A stretch of DNA of 7,552 nt from Flavobacteriales bacterium. Lineage in GTDB: Bacteria; Bacteroidota; Bacteroidia; Flavobacteriales; UBA7430. Below are positions 1-6,561 of this stretch, one piece after another. Made by a program: the position numbers and the translations under genes. Below the pieces are notes generated by a model. The model was not told the DNA's origin. It did not search any database and was given only the letters and a program-made list of their open reading frames with translations. The stretch spans positions 1-7,552 of the forward strand of contig NYWQ01000093.1 of NCBI GenBank assembly GCA_002685115.1. Reading direction: 5' to 3'. Numbering within the stretch: the first letter of the stretch is position 1; the number at the start of each line of letters is the position of its first letter.

Positions 1-189
1 GTACGGAATGGTTACATTAAGTCCTGAAAGAGTGTTTTTCTTTATTAATTCCGGAAAGAGATAAATGTTTTTGAGTTCAAAATTTTGATAACAAGAATCT
101 TTAATATTTTCTCGGTTAAATTTTTGTTCGAAATAATGTTGTGAAAAAGAATGACCGAGTTCTTTTCCAATGAGTCCGTATGTTTTCAT
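1..189 (-). CDS. aroE: Shikimate dehydrogenase AroE, N-terminal 63 residues (3' end outside window)
   Basis: This is the start of the NADP-dependent enzyme that reduces 3-dehydroshikimate to shikimate in aromatic amino acid synthesis, in the cytoplasm. The minus-strand reading starts MKTYGLIGKELGHSFS and stays open to the window edge. The family's shikimate-binding 'HSxS' signature is seen as H13-S14-F15-S16, with the two serines at the same positions as in E. coli AroE. The second hallmark, GLNVTIPY, ends exactly at the edge; the next residue should be the catalytic lysine of NVT.PYK, which I cannot see. The start ATG shares one base with the TAA of the upstream DUF368 gene (TAATG), so translation is probably coupled. 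The leader is A-rich (ATAAAAAATAATG) without a Shine-Dalgarno. The assignment is firm for the family; the cofactor domain is outside the window. Confidence 0.93.
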   Translation of the reverse strand, partial: MKTYGLIGKELGHSFSQHYFEQKFNRENIKDSCYQNFELKNIYLFPELIKKNTLSGLNVTIPY

Positions 190-1184
190 TATTTTTTATC
201 TATTGCTAGTTTCTCTACTAGCCAAATACAGAACACGCCCAAAGCCAAACAAAATAAAGCTGTAATAGATTCTAGTTCTAGTATATTAGGCAAATACCTC
301 TCGTATCCAATAATCATTTCTTCTCCATGTCTGTTTAACATAGTTTTACTTGTAATTGGATTTTTCCATGGCCAAATGATTGCCAGTGAGCCAAACACAA
401 ATCCAGTAAGCGTGCTTATTGTTAGGTCCTTGTATCTGTTAAAAATCCATGCAATAATTTGTGAAAAACAAATCATTCCTACTACAGAACCAAGTAGAAA
501 AAGTGAAAAATGCATCAAACGTTCTACTTGTACTGAATTACTCAAATAGGAGAAATCTCCAGAAATAGACATTTTTAGCGAAGAGGAAACAGCGTTTATA
601 GAATCTACCATAAGTAGTTTGTAATTGCCTAAAAGCATTAAGATGTACGAACCAGAAAGACCTGGAAGTAACATACCACTAATCCCTATTACACCACACA
701 TAAATACAAATAAGTAGTTTGCATTTGAGCTAGGTGCTGGGTTAATAATTGTAATACTTAATGCCGTTAAACTTCCAAGGATAAAAAATACAATGGACTT
801 CAACTCCCATTTAGAAACAGACTTACCAACATAGTACACAGAGGCGAGAATTAATCCAAAAAAGAATGACCAAATTTTTAGAGGATGCATCTCTAGTAGA
901 AATTCAAATAATTTTGCTATTGTGAAGATACTGGTTCCAACGCCAATTCCCAGAAAAAGTAAGAACTTGAAATTTAGATGTTTTAACAGTCCTGAAAGGT
1001 CTTTTTTAAGAAAGAGTTTAAGTGCTTTCTTATCAAAAGATTTTAAAGAATTTATCAGTTCTTCATAGATGCCGGTAACAAGCGCAATTGTACCTCCTGA
1101 AACACCGGGTATTACATTAGCTGCTCCCATCACAAATCCCTTAACAGCGATTAGAAAAAAGTCTTTTTTTGATCTTTTAAGCAT
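189..1184 (-). CDS. popT: DUF368 membrane protein, PopT-type undecaprenyl-phosphate translocase
   Basis: A polytopic inner-membrane protein of 331 residues, about the usual DUF368 length. DUF368 proteins were recently shown in other bacteria (PopT) to return undecaprenyl phosphate to the cytoplasmic leaflet, recycling the carrier for peptidoglycan and surface glycans. Visible here are two related re-entrant-type motifs, IPGVSGGTIA (25-34, preceded by MGAANV) and LPGLSGSYIL (173-182), consistent with an internally duplicated transporter fold. A WPW motif lies at 271-273. Hydrophobic segments fall near 10-40, 73-97, 103-121, 128-148, 155-188, 224-249, 257-274 and 303-325. A positively charged N-terminus (MLKRSKK) precedes the first. 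The gene starts one base after the rhodanese stop and overlaps aroE by one base. Family assignment is strong; the substrate is inferred from characterised homologues. Confidence 0.9.
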   Translation of the reverse strand: MLKRSKKDFFLIAVKGFVMGAANVIPGVSGGTIALVTGIYEELINSLKSFDKKALKLFLKKDLSGLLKHLNFKFLLFLGIGVGTSIFTIAKLFEFLLEMHPLKIWSFFFGLILASVYYVGKSVSKWELKSIVFFILGSLTALSITIINPAPSSNANYLFVFMCGVIGISGMLLPGLSGSYILMLLGNYKLLMVDSINAVSSSLKMSISGDFSYLSNSVQVERLMHFSLFLLGSVVGMICFSQIIAWIFNRYKDLTISTLTGFVFGSLAIIWPWKNPITSKTMLNRHGEEMIIGYERYLPNILELESITALFCLALGVFCIWLVEKLAIDKK

Positions 1185-1185
1185 G

Positions 1186-1476
1186 TTATGAGTCTAGATA
1201 AGAATTGTAACCACCTTTTAGGTTGTAAAGGTTTTTATATCCGTGAAGTTTTTCGAGCATGTATATTATAGCATTAGCTCTTTTGCCTGTTTTGCAGTAA
1301 ATAACGACTTGTTTTGTTTTCGAAATTTTAGCTATAGAATCTAAGACTTCATCTAGCGGTATGTTTAAGCCTATTGCACCGTCTTCAAACTCGTAAGGCT
1401 CTCTGATGTCTATGAGTTGAAAGTCTTCTTTGTTTGCTAGTTTTTCTTTAACCTCTTTAGAACTAATAAATTTCAT
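1186..1476 (-). CDS. Single-domain rhodanese (sulfurtransferase)
   Basis: A 96-residue protein consisting of one rhodanese domain, comparable in size to GlpE/PspE. It likely moves sulfane sulfur from a donor such as thiosulfate or a persulfide to an acceptor, via a cysteine persulfide in the cytoplasm. The active-site loop is C61-KTGK-R66, the six-residue loop expected of a sulfurtransferase rather than of a Cdc25-like phosphatase. It follows a VVIY beta strand. The family's LIDIREPYEF motif is at 21-30 and NIPLDEV at 38-44, and the C-terminal LKGGYNSY (86-93) is the usual ending. The normal 'GHIPGA' stretch is altered to EDGAIGL. There is no signal peptide. Its ATG overlaps the TAA of the PSL synthase gene by one base, so the two are probably translated together. 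Donor and acceptor cannot be read from the sequence. Confidence 0.9.
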   Translation of the reverse strand: MKFISSKEVKEKLANKEDFQLIDIREPYEFEDGAIGLNIPLDEVLDSIAKISKTKQVVIYCKTGKRANAIIYMLEKLHGYKNLYNLKGGYNSYLDS

Positions 1477-2240
1477 TATTTTTTTGGCAAAAAATTAAAA
1501 AAGGTGTCTCCTCTTAAGCCAAGTCGTAAACATTCAAGTGGAATGATCTCGTTGGGTGCTATATTTCCTAAATTAACATTAGGTCCGAGTAATTTTATGA
1601 ACCATACTTGTTGCGATTTTTGAGGAGCTTCCCAAAGGATTCTCTCTTTTGGGATTTTAGTTAAAATCTCTTCAATTAAGTCAGAACGAACTTCACCAGT
1701 ATCTCTGCAGATTCCTACATTTCCTCCTTCACGCGCTTCTGCAATCACTTTCCAAGAACCGGCAGCGAGTTCTTTATCCATCATCTCAATCCACTTATAG
1801 GGTGGTATTAAAACGTCTTCACTCTTTGAACCTATTTCTGATAGAACCGTTGTTTTTTTAGCTAAAATCCGGATGTATTCACATTTTTTATCGTGATCCA
1901 ACTCAATTGAGCCATCTGAGACTTCTACAGTATTCAGTTCGTATTTGTCTACCAATTCAACATAATCGTTGAACATGTCTCTTTCAATAAAAGCTTCAAA
2001 AAGAGTTCCTCCAAAGTAAACTTTAAGTCCTGCATCCTTGTAAAGTTTAATTTTTTCTGATAAATTTTCTGTTAGGAATGCCGTACCAAAACCAAGTTTT
2101 ACAATGTCTATATATCTAGTAGAAGATTCAAGCATGTTTTTAGCCTCATTTATACTAAGTCCTTTATCCATAACCATGGTTAGGCCTTCATTTCTTGGAC
2201 TTGTTGTTCTTTTTGGTATAAATGGAAGATGAAAATTCAT
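1476..2240 (-). CDS. Phosphosulfolactate synthase-like protein (ComA/YitD/HSA32 family)
   Basis: A soluble TIM-barrel-type protein of 254 residues, full length for the family. Characterised archaeal ComA adds sulfite to phosphoenolpyruvate to give (2R)-phospho-3-sulfolactate, the first step to coenzyme M; Bacillus YitD belongs to the same family, and plant HSA32 is a related protein of different role. Visible family-type blocks are PRNEGLTMVMDKGL (15-28), DIVKLGFGTAF (45-55), VYFGGTLFEAF (74-84), EVSDGSIEL (106-114), IAEAREGGNVGI (166-177) and the C-terminal LGPNVNLGNIAPNEIIPLE (218-236). The ATG overlaps the TPR gene's TGA (ATGA), and the next gene, rhodanese, overlaps by one base. No coenzyme M or other sulfolactate genes are in view, so family membership is secure but the in vivo reaction is not. 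No symbol is given because comA usually means something else in bacteria. Confidence 0.85.
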   Translation of the reverse strand: MNFHLPFIPKRTTSPRNEGLTMVMDKGLSINEAKNMLESSTRYIDIVKLGFGTAFLTENLSEKIKLYKDAGLKVYFGGTLFEAFIERDMFNDYVELVDKYELNTVEVSDGSIELDHDKKCEYIRILAKKTTVLSEIGSKSEDVLIPPYKWIEMMDKELAAGSWKVIAEAREGGNVGICRDTGEVRSDLIEEILTKIPKERILWEAPQKSQQVWFIKLLGPNVNLGNIAPNEIIPLECLRLGLRGDTFFNFLPKK

Positions 2241-3637
2241 TTTTTAGGAAAATTTAAAAGTTGATTGAAATCGATATTAGATTCTAATTCAGGGAAGTAT
2301 TTGTAAATAACAGTACATCCATCTGAGTCTTGTTTTATTCCTTTGTCAAGGAATTTTTTAGCATTGTTTAAATCTTTTTGAATAAAATAGTAGGCGCCTA
2401 AAAGGCAAAGAATATCCAAGTGATTTTTGTTTGCTTTTAGGCCTTGTTTCAAAAGGCTAATAGAATCTTTAGTTTCGTTTATTGTATGCGTTAAGTTTGC
2501 GTATTCTATCCATATTGTTGGTGAGTCACAACCCAATTCTATTAGCTTTTGATAGCCTAAATCTGCTTCTGCGTATAGTCCTGTTTTTTTGTAAACTCCA
2601 GTTTGTATGTAAAGATATTCTAAATCATTCGGACTAAGGTAAAGTGCTTTTTTTATGTGATGAAGAGCTTCATCTGAGGAGCCAATTGCATCGTAGCATA
2701 GTCCAGACTCCATCCAAGCTTCTGATAATTGAGGGTCTTGATGACTTGCTTTTGTGAAATATCTAATGGCCTGTTTGTACATAGACAGATCTTTGTAACA
2801 CAATCCAATTTTTAAGAAGGTATAACCTGTTGCTTCCTCAAAATCAAATGTTATTAGATACGTTTTTATGGCTTCTTTTATTTCGCCTAGCTGAGTCAAT
2901 GACCTTGCTTTTTCGTGATAGCCTGCGGTAAAACATTCGTCAATTAGAATAGCATAGTCTAATGCCCAAACAGCTTTTTTATAATCCTTGTTTTTATTGT
3001 GAAATAAACCCAATTGGTACCAAGTGATTTCACAGTAGGGTGTTTGTTCAATAAGTTTTGAGAAAAAGCTAACAGCGTCGTCGTAGGCATCTAATCGCTC
3101 AAAACAGTAGGCTATATTAAATATTGCAATGTCGTCTTCTGGTTCTACTGATAAAAACTCAGATAAATATTTAATGGCATCGTAAAATTTACCTAAGCAT
3201 TGGTATTCAAAAGCAATAAATGGGTAAACATCAACGGGGTCATCCGAGAGGCTTTTTGATTTATGAAACTGTTTAAGGGCTTCGTGATGTTTTTTCCGCT
3301 TTGATAGTATAGATCCTTTGGCAATATACAAATCCACATTGCTAGGCTCTAGTGTCTCAGCAATATCTAGTATAGATTCAGCTTCGTTTAGACGCTCTAA
3401 AATGGTTAGGATTTGAGCTTTTTTTATTAGAAACCCAGCAGAGAAGGGATATTGTTCGTAAGCAATTTCCATACTTGCCATTGCTTCTCCAAGCTGTCCA
3501 TTGTCTATGTAATATTCAACAATATCTTCAAATTCATAGGAATCAAAAAAGGATTGGAAGTCTCCTTCCAGCATTTTTTCATAACGTTCTATTAAAGCGT
3601 TAATCTTATTTTGATCCTTATGTTGTTCAGGTTTCAT
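2237..3637 (-). CDS. Tetratricopeptide repeat protein, cytoplasmic
   Basis: A 466-residue protein made almost entirely of tetratricopeptide repeats, which form a superhelical scaffold for binding proteins. I count about twelve helix-turn-helix units of roughly 34 residues between 35 and 437. Examples have the G/A...Y..A....A...P pattern near 135-166, 169-200, 203-234, 271-302, 305-336 and 339-370 (such as GLCYKDLSMYKQAIRYF). The first 34 residues are charged and hydrophilic, with no signal peptide, lipobox or transmembrane segment, so it should stay in the cytoplasm. No catalytic domain is fused to it. It is first in the minus-strand unit and overlaps the PSL synthase gene by four bases (ATGA). 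The ATG at 3637 is the natural start: no alternative lies upstream and the leader is A/T-rich. A partner cannot be named from sequence; its position suggests a link to the downstream enzymes. Confidence 0.88.
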   Translation of the reverse strand: MKPEQHKDQNKINALIERYEKMLEGDFQSFFDSYEFEDIVEYYIDNGQLGEAMASMEIAYEQYPFSAGFLIKKAQILTILERLNEAESILDIAETLEPSNVDLYIAKGSILSKRKKHHEALKQFHKSKSLSDDPVDVYPFIAFEYQCLGKFYDAIKYLSEFLSVEPEDDIAIFNIAYCFERLDAYDDAVSFFSKLIEQTPYCEITWYQLGLFHNKNKDYKKAVWALDYAILIDECFTAGYHEKARSLTQLGEIKEAIKTYLITFDFEEATGYTFLKIGLCYKDLSMYKQAIRYFTKASHQDPQLSEAWMESGLCYDAIGSSDEALHHIKKALYLSPNDLEYLYIQTGVYKKTGLYAEADLGYQKLIELGCDSPTIWIEYANLTHTINETKDSISLLKQGLKANKNHLDILCLLGAYYFIQKDLNNAKKFLDKGIKQDSDGCTVIYKYFPELESNIDFNQLLNFPKK

Positions 3638-3877
3638 GAATTACTTTTTTTTGTAAAAAACAGTTAAATCTAAAAAATAAAATTACTATAAAATTGCCTC
3701 AATTTGACTTAGATTTCCATTATTTATCCACAATCACATTCACATTCTCATAATCACTACCTATTTTAGCTCTAAATATTTAATTAAAAAGGCTTTATAG
3801 GTCGTATTTAATTTATTGTGGGTGCCAGCATTTTAAAAGGAAAGCAATTTTATATATTTGCTAAAAATTATTTAAGA
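3638..3877. promoter_or_regulatory. Divergent intergenic region between the TPR operon and glmM
   Basis: This AT-rich spacer of 240 nt must hold the promoters for both directions. On the plus side there is an exact TAnnTTTG at 3853-3860. On the minus side no exact match exists; the nearest are one-mismatch copies, TAGATTTA (complement of 3665-3672) and TAATTTTA (complement of 3678-3685), neither with a TTG at the right distance. A T8-GT-A6 tract at 3645-3660 sits just upstream of the TPR start codon and would form an A/U-rich leader. An imperfect CATTCA-like run lies at 3731-3757. No RNA gene or coding region is evident. Confidence 0.6.
3853..3860 (+). promoter_or_regulatory. Bacteroidota-type -7 element (TATATTTG) upstream of glmM
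   Basis: TATATTTG matches the TAnnTTTG consensus exactly and ends 17 nt before the glmM ATG at 3878. It would give a leader of only about ten bases. There is no clear TTG at the expected -33 position (around 3830-3835 reads ATTTTAA), so this is a one-box match that could occur by chance in AT-rich DNA. Confidence 0.4.
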
Positions 3878-5251
3878 ATGACGTTGATAAAATCCATCTC
3901 TGGAATCAGAGGGACAATCGGAGGAGAAGTTGGAGCTAATTTAACTCCTTTAGATATTGTTAAATTTGCTTCTGCTTACGGTATGTGGCTTAAAAATAAC
4001 ACGAAAGGCAAAGTAAAGGTTGTTGTTGGGAGAGACGCTCGAATTTCCGGAGCTATAGTTCAAGATTTAGTTCAATCTAGTTTATTAGCGCTGGGTATAG
4101 ATGTAATAGATTTAGGTCTTAGTACGACACCTACAGTTGAAGTTGCTGTTCCATTAGAAGCGGCAAACGGAGGTATAATACTTACAGCTAGCCATAATCC
4201 AAAGCAATGGAATGCCTTAAAGCTATTGAATCATAAAGGTGAGTTTGTATCGGGGCAAGATGGTGCAGATATTTTAGAAATAGCTGATAATGAAGCCTTT
4301 AATTTTGTGGAGGTTGATCATTTAGGAACCGCATCGAAAAAAGATTATTTACAAATACATATTGATGCAGTTTTAGCGCTTTCTACTGTGAATGTTTCAC
4401 TGGTTAAGGCTGCTAATTTTAAAGTAGTTATTGATGCGGTTAATTCTACTGGAGGAATTTATATTCCTGCTTTGTTAACACAAATGGGCGTTGATGTAGT
4501 AGAACTTTATTGCGTACCTAACGGTAAATTCCCTCATAATCCAGAACCTTTACCAGAGCATTTACATGATTTATGTTCCTTGGTAAAAGAATCAAAAGCT
4601 GACTTAGGTTTTGTGGTCGATCCAGACGTTGACAGGTTAGCTATTGTTGCTGAGGATGGTACTTTATTTGGTGAGGAGTATACTTTAGTGGCTGTTGCAG
4701 ATCATGTTTTGAAAACTAAAACAGGAGCTACTGTATCTAATTTATCTTCTACGCGCGCTCTAAAAGACGTAAGTGATAAGCACGGGGTAGCCTATCATGC
4801 CTCTGCCGTTGGAGAGGTAAATGTAGTAGCTAAAATGAAAGAAGTCAACGCACCCATTGGAGGTGAGGGCAATGGAGGTATCATTTATCCTGAACTTCAT
4901 TATGGAAGAGATTCACTCGTAGGTGTTGCACTCTTTTTAACCCATTTAGCAGCCTCTAAATTAACCTGTTCGGCGCTTCGTAGTACCTATACAAATTACT
5001 ACATGTCAAAGCAAAAAATACAGTTAACTCCAAATGTTGATGTTGACAAGATATTAAATAAAATGGCCGCTAAATACGCCTCAGAAGACGTAAATAAAAT
5101 TGATGGCGTAAAAATAAATTTTGCGAACGAGTGGGTTCATCTCAGAAAATCAAATACGGAACCTATTATTAGAGTCTATACAGAAAGCACAAGTGCTACT
5201 AAAGCAAACGAATTGGCCCAACGTTTTATTAATGAAATTAGTTTGATTTAA
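3878..5251 (+). CDS. glmM: Phosphoglucosamine mutase
   Basis: The cytoplasmic enzyme converts glucosamine-6-phosphate to glucosamine-1-phosphate on the route to UDP-GlcNAc, and so to peptidoglycan and LPS. All four alpha-D-phosphohexomutase signatures are present in order: phosphoserine loop TASHNP (103-108, Ser105 the phosphate carrier), metal loop DPDVDR (248-253), sugar-binding loop GEGNGG (329-334) and phosphate-binding RKSNTEP (423-429). The protein is 457 residues from this start, normal for the family. The frame is open back to a GTG at 3818, adding 20 residues. I chose ATG 3878 because the protein then begins MTLIKSISGIRG, as I recall Bacteroidota homologues doing, and because the putative promoter lies inside the extension. 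The sugar loop differs from the GEESG type of classical GlmM, so a broader phosphoglucomutase/phosphomannomutase activity is possible. Confidence 0.9.
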   Translation: MTLIKSISGIRGTIGGEVGANLTPLDIVKFASAYGMWLKNNTKGKVKVVVGRDARISGAIVQDLVQSSLLALGIDVIDLGLSTTPTVEVAVPLEAANGGIILTASHNPKQWNALKLLNHKGEFVSGQDGADILEIADNEAFNFVEVDHLGTASKKDYLQIHIDAVLALSTVNVSLVKAANFKVVIDAVNSTGGIYIPALLTQMGVDVVELYCVPNGKFPHNPEPLPEHLHDLCSLVKESKADLGFVVDPDVDRLAIVAEDGTLFGEEYTLVAVADHVLKTKTGATVSNLSSTRALKDVSDKHGVAYHASAVGEVNVVAKMKEVNAPIGGEGNGGIIYPELHYGRDSLVGVALFLTHLAASKLTCSALRSTYTNYYMSKQKIQLTPNVDVDKILNKMAAKYASEDVNKIDGVKINFANEWVHLRKSNTEPIIRVYTESTSATKANELAQRFINEISLI

Positions 5252-5283
5252 ATAATTATCATTCTTATGTAAATGAATGTTTT

Positions 5284-6417
5284 ATGAAAGTTTACTTAGA
5301 CAATGCTGCAACCACCCCTTTAGATCCCCAAGTTTTTGAGGCGATGTTACCTGTTCTAAAAGATGGTTTTGGAAATCCCTCTTCAACGCATGCTGTTGGT
5401 CGAAAAATAAAATCTTTGATCGAACGTTCTAGAAAGAATATTGCCAAACACTTAAATTGCGCTCCAGGAGAAATTTTTTTCACCTCTGGTGGAACTGAAG
5501 CTGATAACATGGCTATACAATGTGCCGTAAATGATCTTGGTGTAAAACATATTATAACGTCATGTATTGAGCATCATGCGGTTGGACACACTGTAGAAAA
5601 GTTAAAAAGAGATGGTTTGGTGGAATTATCCTACGTCCATTTAGATGAAAAAGGCCATGTAGATTTACAGCATTTGGAACAACTTTTATCTGTACACCCT
5701 AAAACACTTGTAACCTTAATGCATGCCAATAACGAGATTGGTAATTTACTGCCTTTGCAGCATGTTTCTGAAATTTGCGAGCAATATGGGGCTATTTTTC
5801 ATTCTGATACTGTACAAACAATGGCGCATTACAGATTTGATATGAATGTACTTGATCAGGTTCACTTTTTAGCTTGTTCTGCCCATAAGTTTCACGGCCC
5901 AAAAGGCATTGGTTTTTTATACGTAAACAAAAAAAATCAAATAAATCCAATTATTCATGGAGGTGCGCAAGAACGAAACATGAGAGGAGGAACTGAAAAT
6001 GTATATGGCATCGTTGGCCTATCTAAGGCAATGGATGTTGCTTTTGAGGGTATTGAAGCGCATCAAGAATACATGATAGCTATTAAAGAGTATATGATTT
6101 CTCGTCTAAATGAATCTATTTTGGATGTCTCATACAATGCAGATAGTGCAAATATGTCTAAAAGTTTGTATACGATACTAAGTGTTTCTTTACCTCCTAC
6201 AGAAATTGCATCGATGTTGTTGTTTAATATGGATATACTTGGGATTGCTTGCTCTGGTGGTTCGGCTTGTACATCGGGTGCAAATATAGGTTCACATGTT
6301 TTAACTGGCATTGAAGCTCCAATGGATCGTCCTACCATTCGTTTTTCTTTTTCTAGGTATACAACAATCCAAGAAATTGATCATACGGTAAATTCTTTGG
6401 TTAGCTTGTATACCTGA
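5284..6417 (+). CDS. Class I cysteine desulfurase (NifS/IscS family, PLP-dependent)
   Basis: This aminotransferase class V enzyme takes sulfur from cysteine, giving alanine and an enzyme-bound persulfide used for Fe-S clusters or tRNA thiolation. Motifs in the 377 residues: YLDNAATTP (4-12), SGGTEADN (68-75), EHHAV (96-100, His98 the PLP-stacking histidine), HSDTVQ (173-178), PLP lysine in SAHKFHGPKG (Lys202) and the catalytic cysteine in SGGSACTSG (Cys329). The GSACTSG loop form places it in class I rather than with SufS. A second cysteine, Cys323, precedes the loop. At 377 residues it is shorter than E. coli IscS (404) and ends soon after the last domain, so the C-terminal IscU-docking tail may be missing. 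It follows glmM by 32 nt with no exact promoter element between, so co-transcription is likely. No scaffold gene (iscU/sufU) is adjacent. Confidence 0.92.
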   Translation: MKVYLDNAATTPLDPQVFEAMLPVLKDGFGNPSSTHAVGRKIKSLIERSRKNIAKHLNCAPGEIFFTSGGTEADNMAIQCAVNDLGVKHIITSCIEHHAVGHTVEKLKRDGLVELSYVHLDEKGHVDLQHLEQLLSVHPKTLVTLMHANNEIGNLLPLQHVSEICEQYGAIFHSDTVQTMAHYRFDMNVLDQVHFLACSAHKFHGPKGIGFLYVNKKNQINPIIHGGAQERNMRGGTENVYGIVGLSKAMDVAFEGIEAHQEYMIAIKEYMISRLNESILDVSYNADSANMSKSLYTILSVSLPPTEIASMLLFNMDILGIACSGGSACTSGANIGSHVLTGIEAPMDRPTIRFSFSRYTTIQEIDHTVNSLVSLYT

Positions 6418-6427
6418 GACTCTGAGT

Positions 6428-6467
6428 ACAATTAGCACCTTACTATTTGCTCGCTTGTCTTTTTTTT
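6428..6467 (+). terminator. Weak hairpin plus T8 tract after the cysteine desulfurase gene
   Basis: Arms ACAA (6428-6431) and AGCA (6434-6437) can pair with TGCT (6448-6451) and TTGT (6455-6458) across a ten-base loop, with an unpaired TT/CGC internal loop. Eight T follow at 6460-6467. The stem is short and interrupted, so this is only a candidate intrinsic terminator, though its position just past the 6417 stop is right. Confidence 0.35.
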
Positions 6468-6526
6468 GGTGGGTTATTTAAAATAGTTGTTAGAATTATT
6501 TAGGTAATAAATACCACCTATTTTTT
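6468..6526 (+). terminator. Second hairpin/U-tract terminator candidate before the E1 gene
   Basis: GGTGG (6468-6472) can pair with CCACC (6514-6518), extended with small bulges by TTATTT against AAATA. Alternatively, a smaller hairpin forms between TAGGT (6501-6505) and ACCTA (6516-6520). Both share the same right arm and are followed by six T (6521-6526). Either could end transcription from the glmM-desulfurase unit just ahead of the next promoter element. Confidence 0.45.
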
Positions 6527-6529
6527 CGC

Positions 6530-6537
6530 TAAATTTG
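6530..6537 (+). promoter_or_regulatory. Bacteroidota-type -7 element (TAAATTTG) upstream of the E1 gene
   Basis: TAAATTTG followed by CA is an exact TAnnTTTG match, 24 nt before the ATG at 6562, which suits a short leader of about 20 bases. No TTG is present at the -33 distance; that stretch is occupied by the terminator hairpin. The match, spacing and placement after a candidate terminator together make it more convincing than the glmM element. Confidence 0.55.
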
Positions 6538-6561
6538 CAAAATTAGAATTGATATGTAATT

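Larger units (their letters stand above)
1..3637 (-). other. Five-gene co-directional unit: TPR, PSL synthase, rhodanese, DUF368, aroE
   Basis: The five minus-strand genes touch or overlap at every junction: ATGA at 2237-2240, TAATG at 1474-1478, a single base between TAA and ATG at 1185, and TAATG at 187-191. There is no room for an internal terminator or intergenic promoter, so one polycistronic message with coupled reinitiation is the simplest reading. The unit may extend beyond position 1. Confidence 0.85.

Noticed and set aside
151..549. Open plus-strand frame of 132 codons
   Set aside because: It lies opposite the well-supported DUF368 gene and the aroE start, its translation shows no recognisable motif, and it is explained as antisense to real coding sequence.
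3645..3660. T8-GT-A6 tract upstream of the TPR gene, considered as a terminator hairpin
   Set aside because: The loop would be only two bases and the stem is all A/T, so it is better read as an A/U-rich translation leader.
3731..3757. Imperfect CATTCA-like tandem repeats in the divergent spacer, considered as an operator or iteron
   Set aside because: The units differ in nearly every copy and in such AT-rich sequence this could be chance; no symmetric operator is apparent.
5292..5510. Open minus-strand frame of 72 codons inside the cysteine desulfurase gene
   Set aside because: It is fully antisense to the conserved N-terminal motifs of the desulfurase and has no family features.
6063..6338. 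Open minus-strand frame of 91 codons inside the cysteine desulfurase gene
   Set aside because: It overlaps the region encoding the catalytic cysteine loop on the other strand; no independent evidence of coding.
6418..6561. Possible small RNA or riboswitch between the desulfurase and E1 genes
   Set aside because: Only simple hairpins with T tracts and a promoter-like element are seen; no multi-stem conserved architecture is evident.
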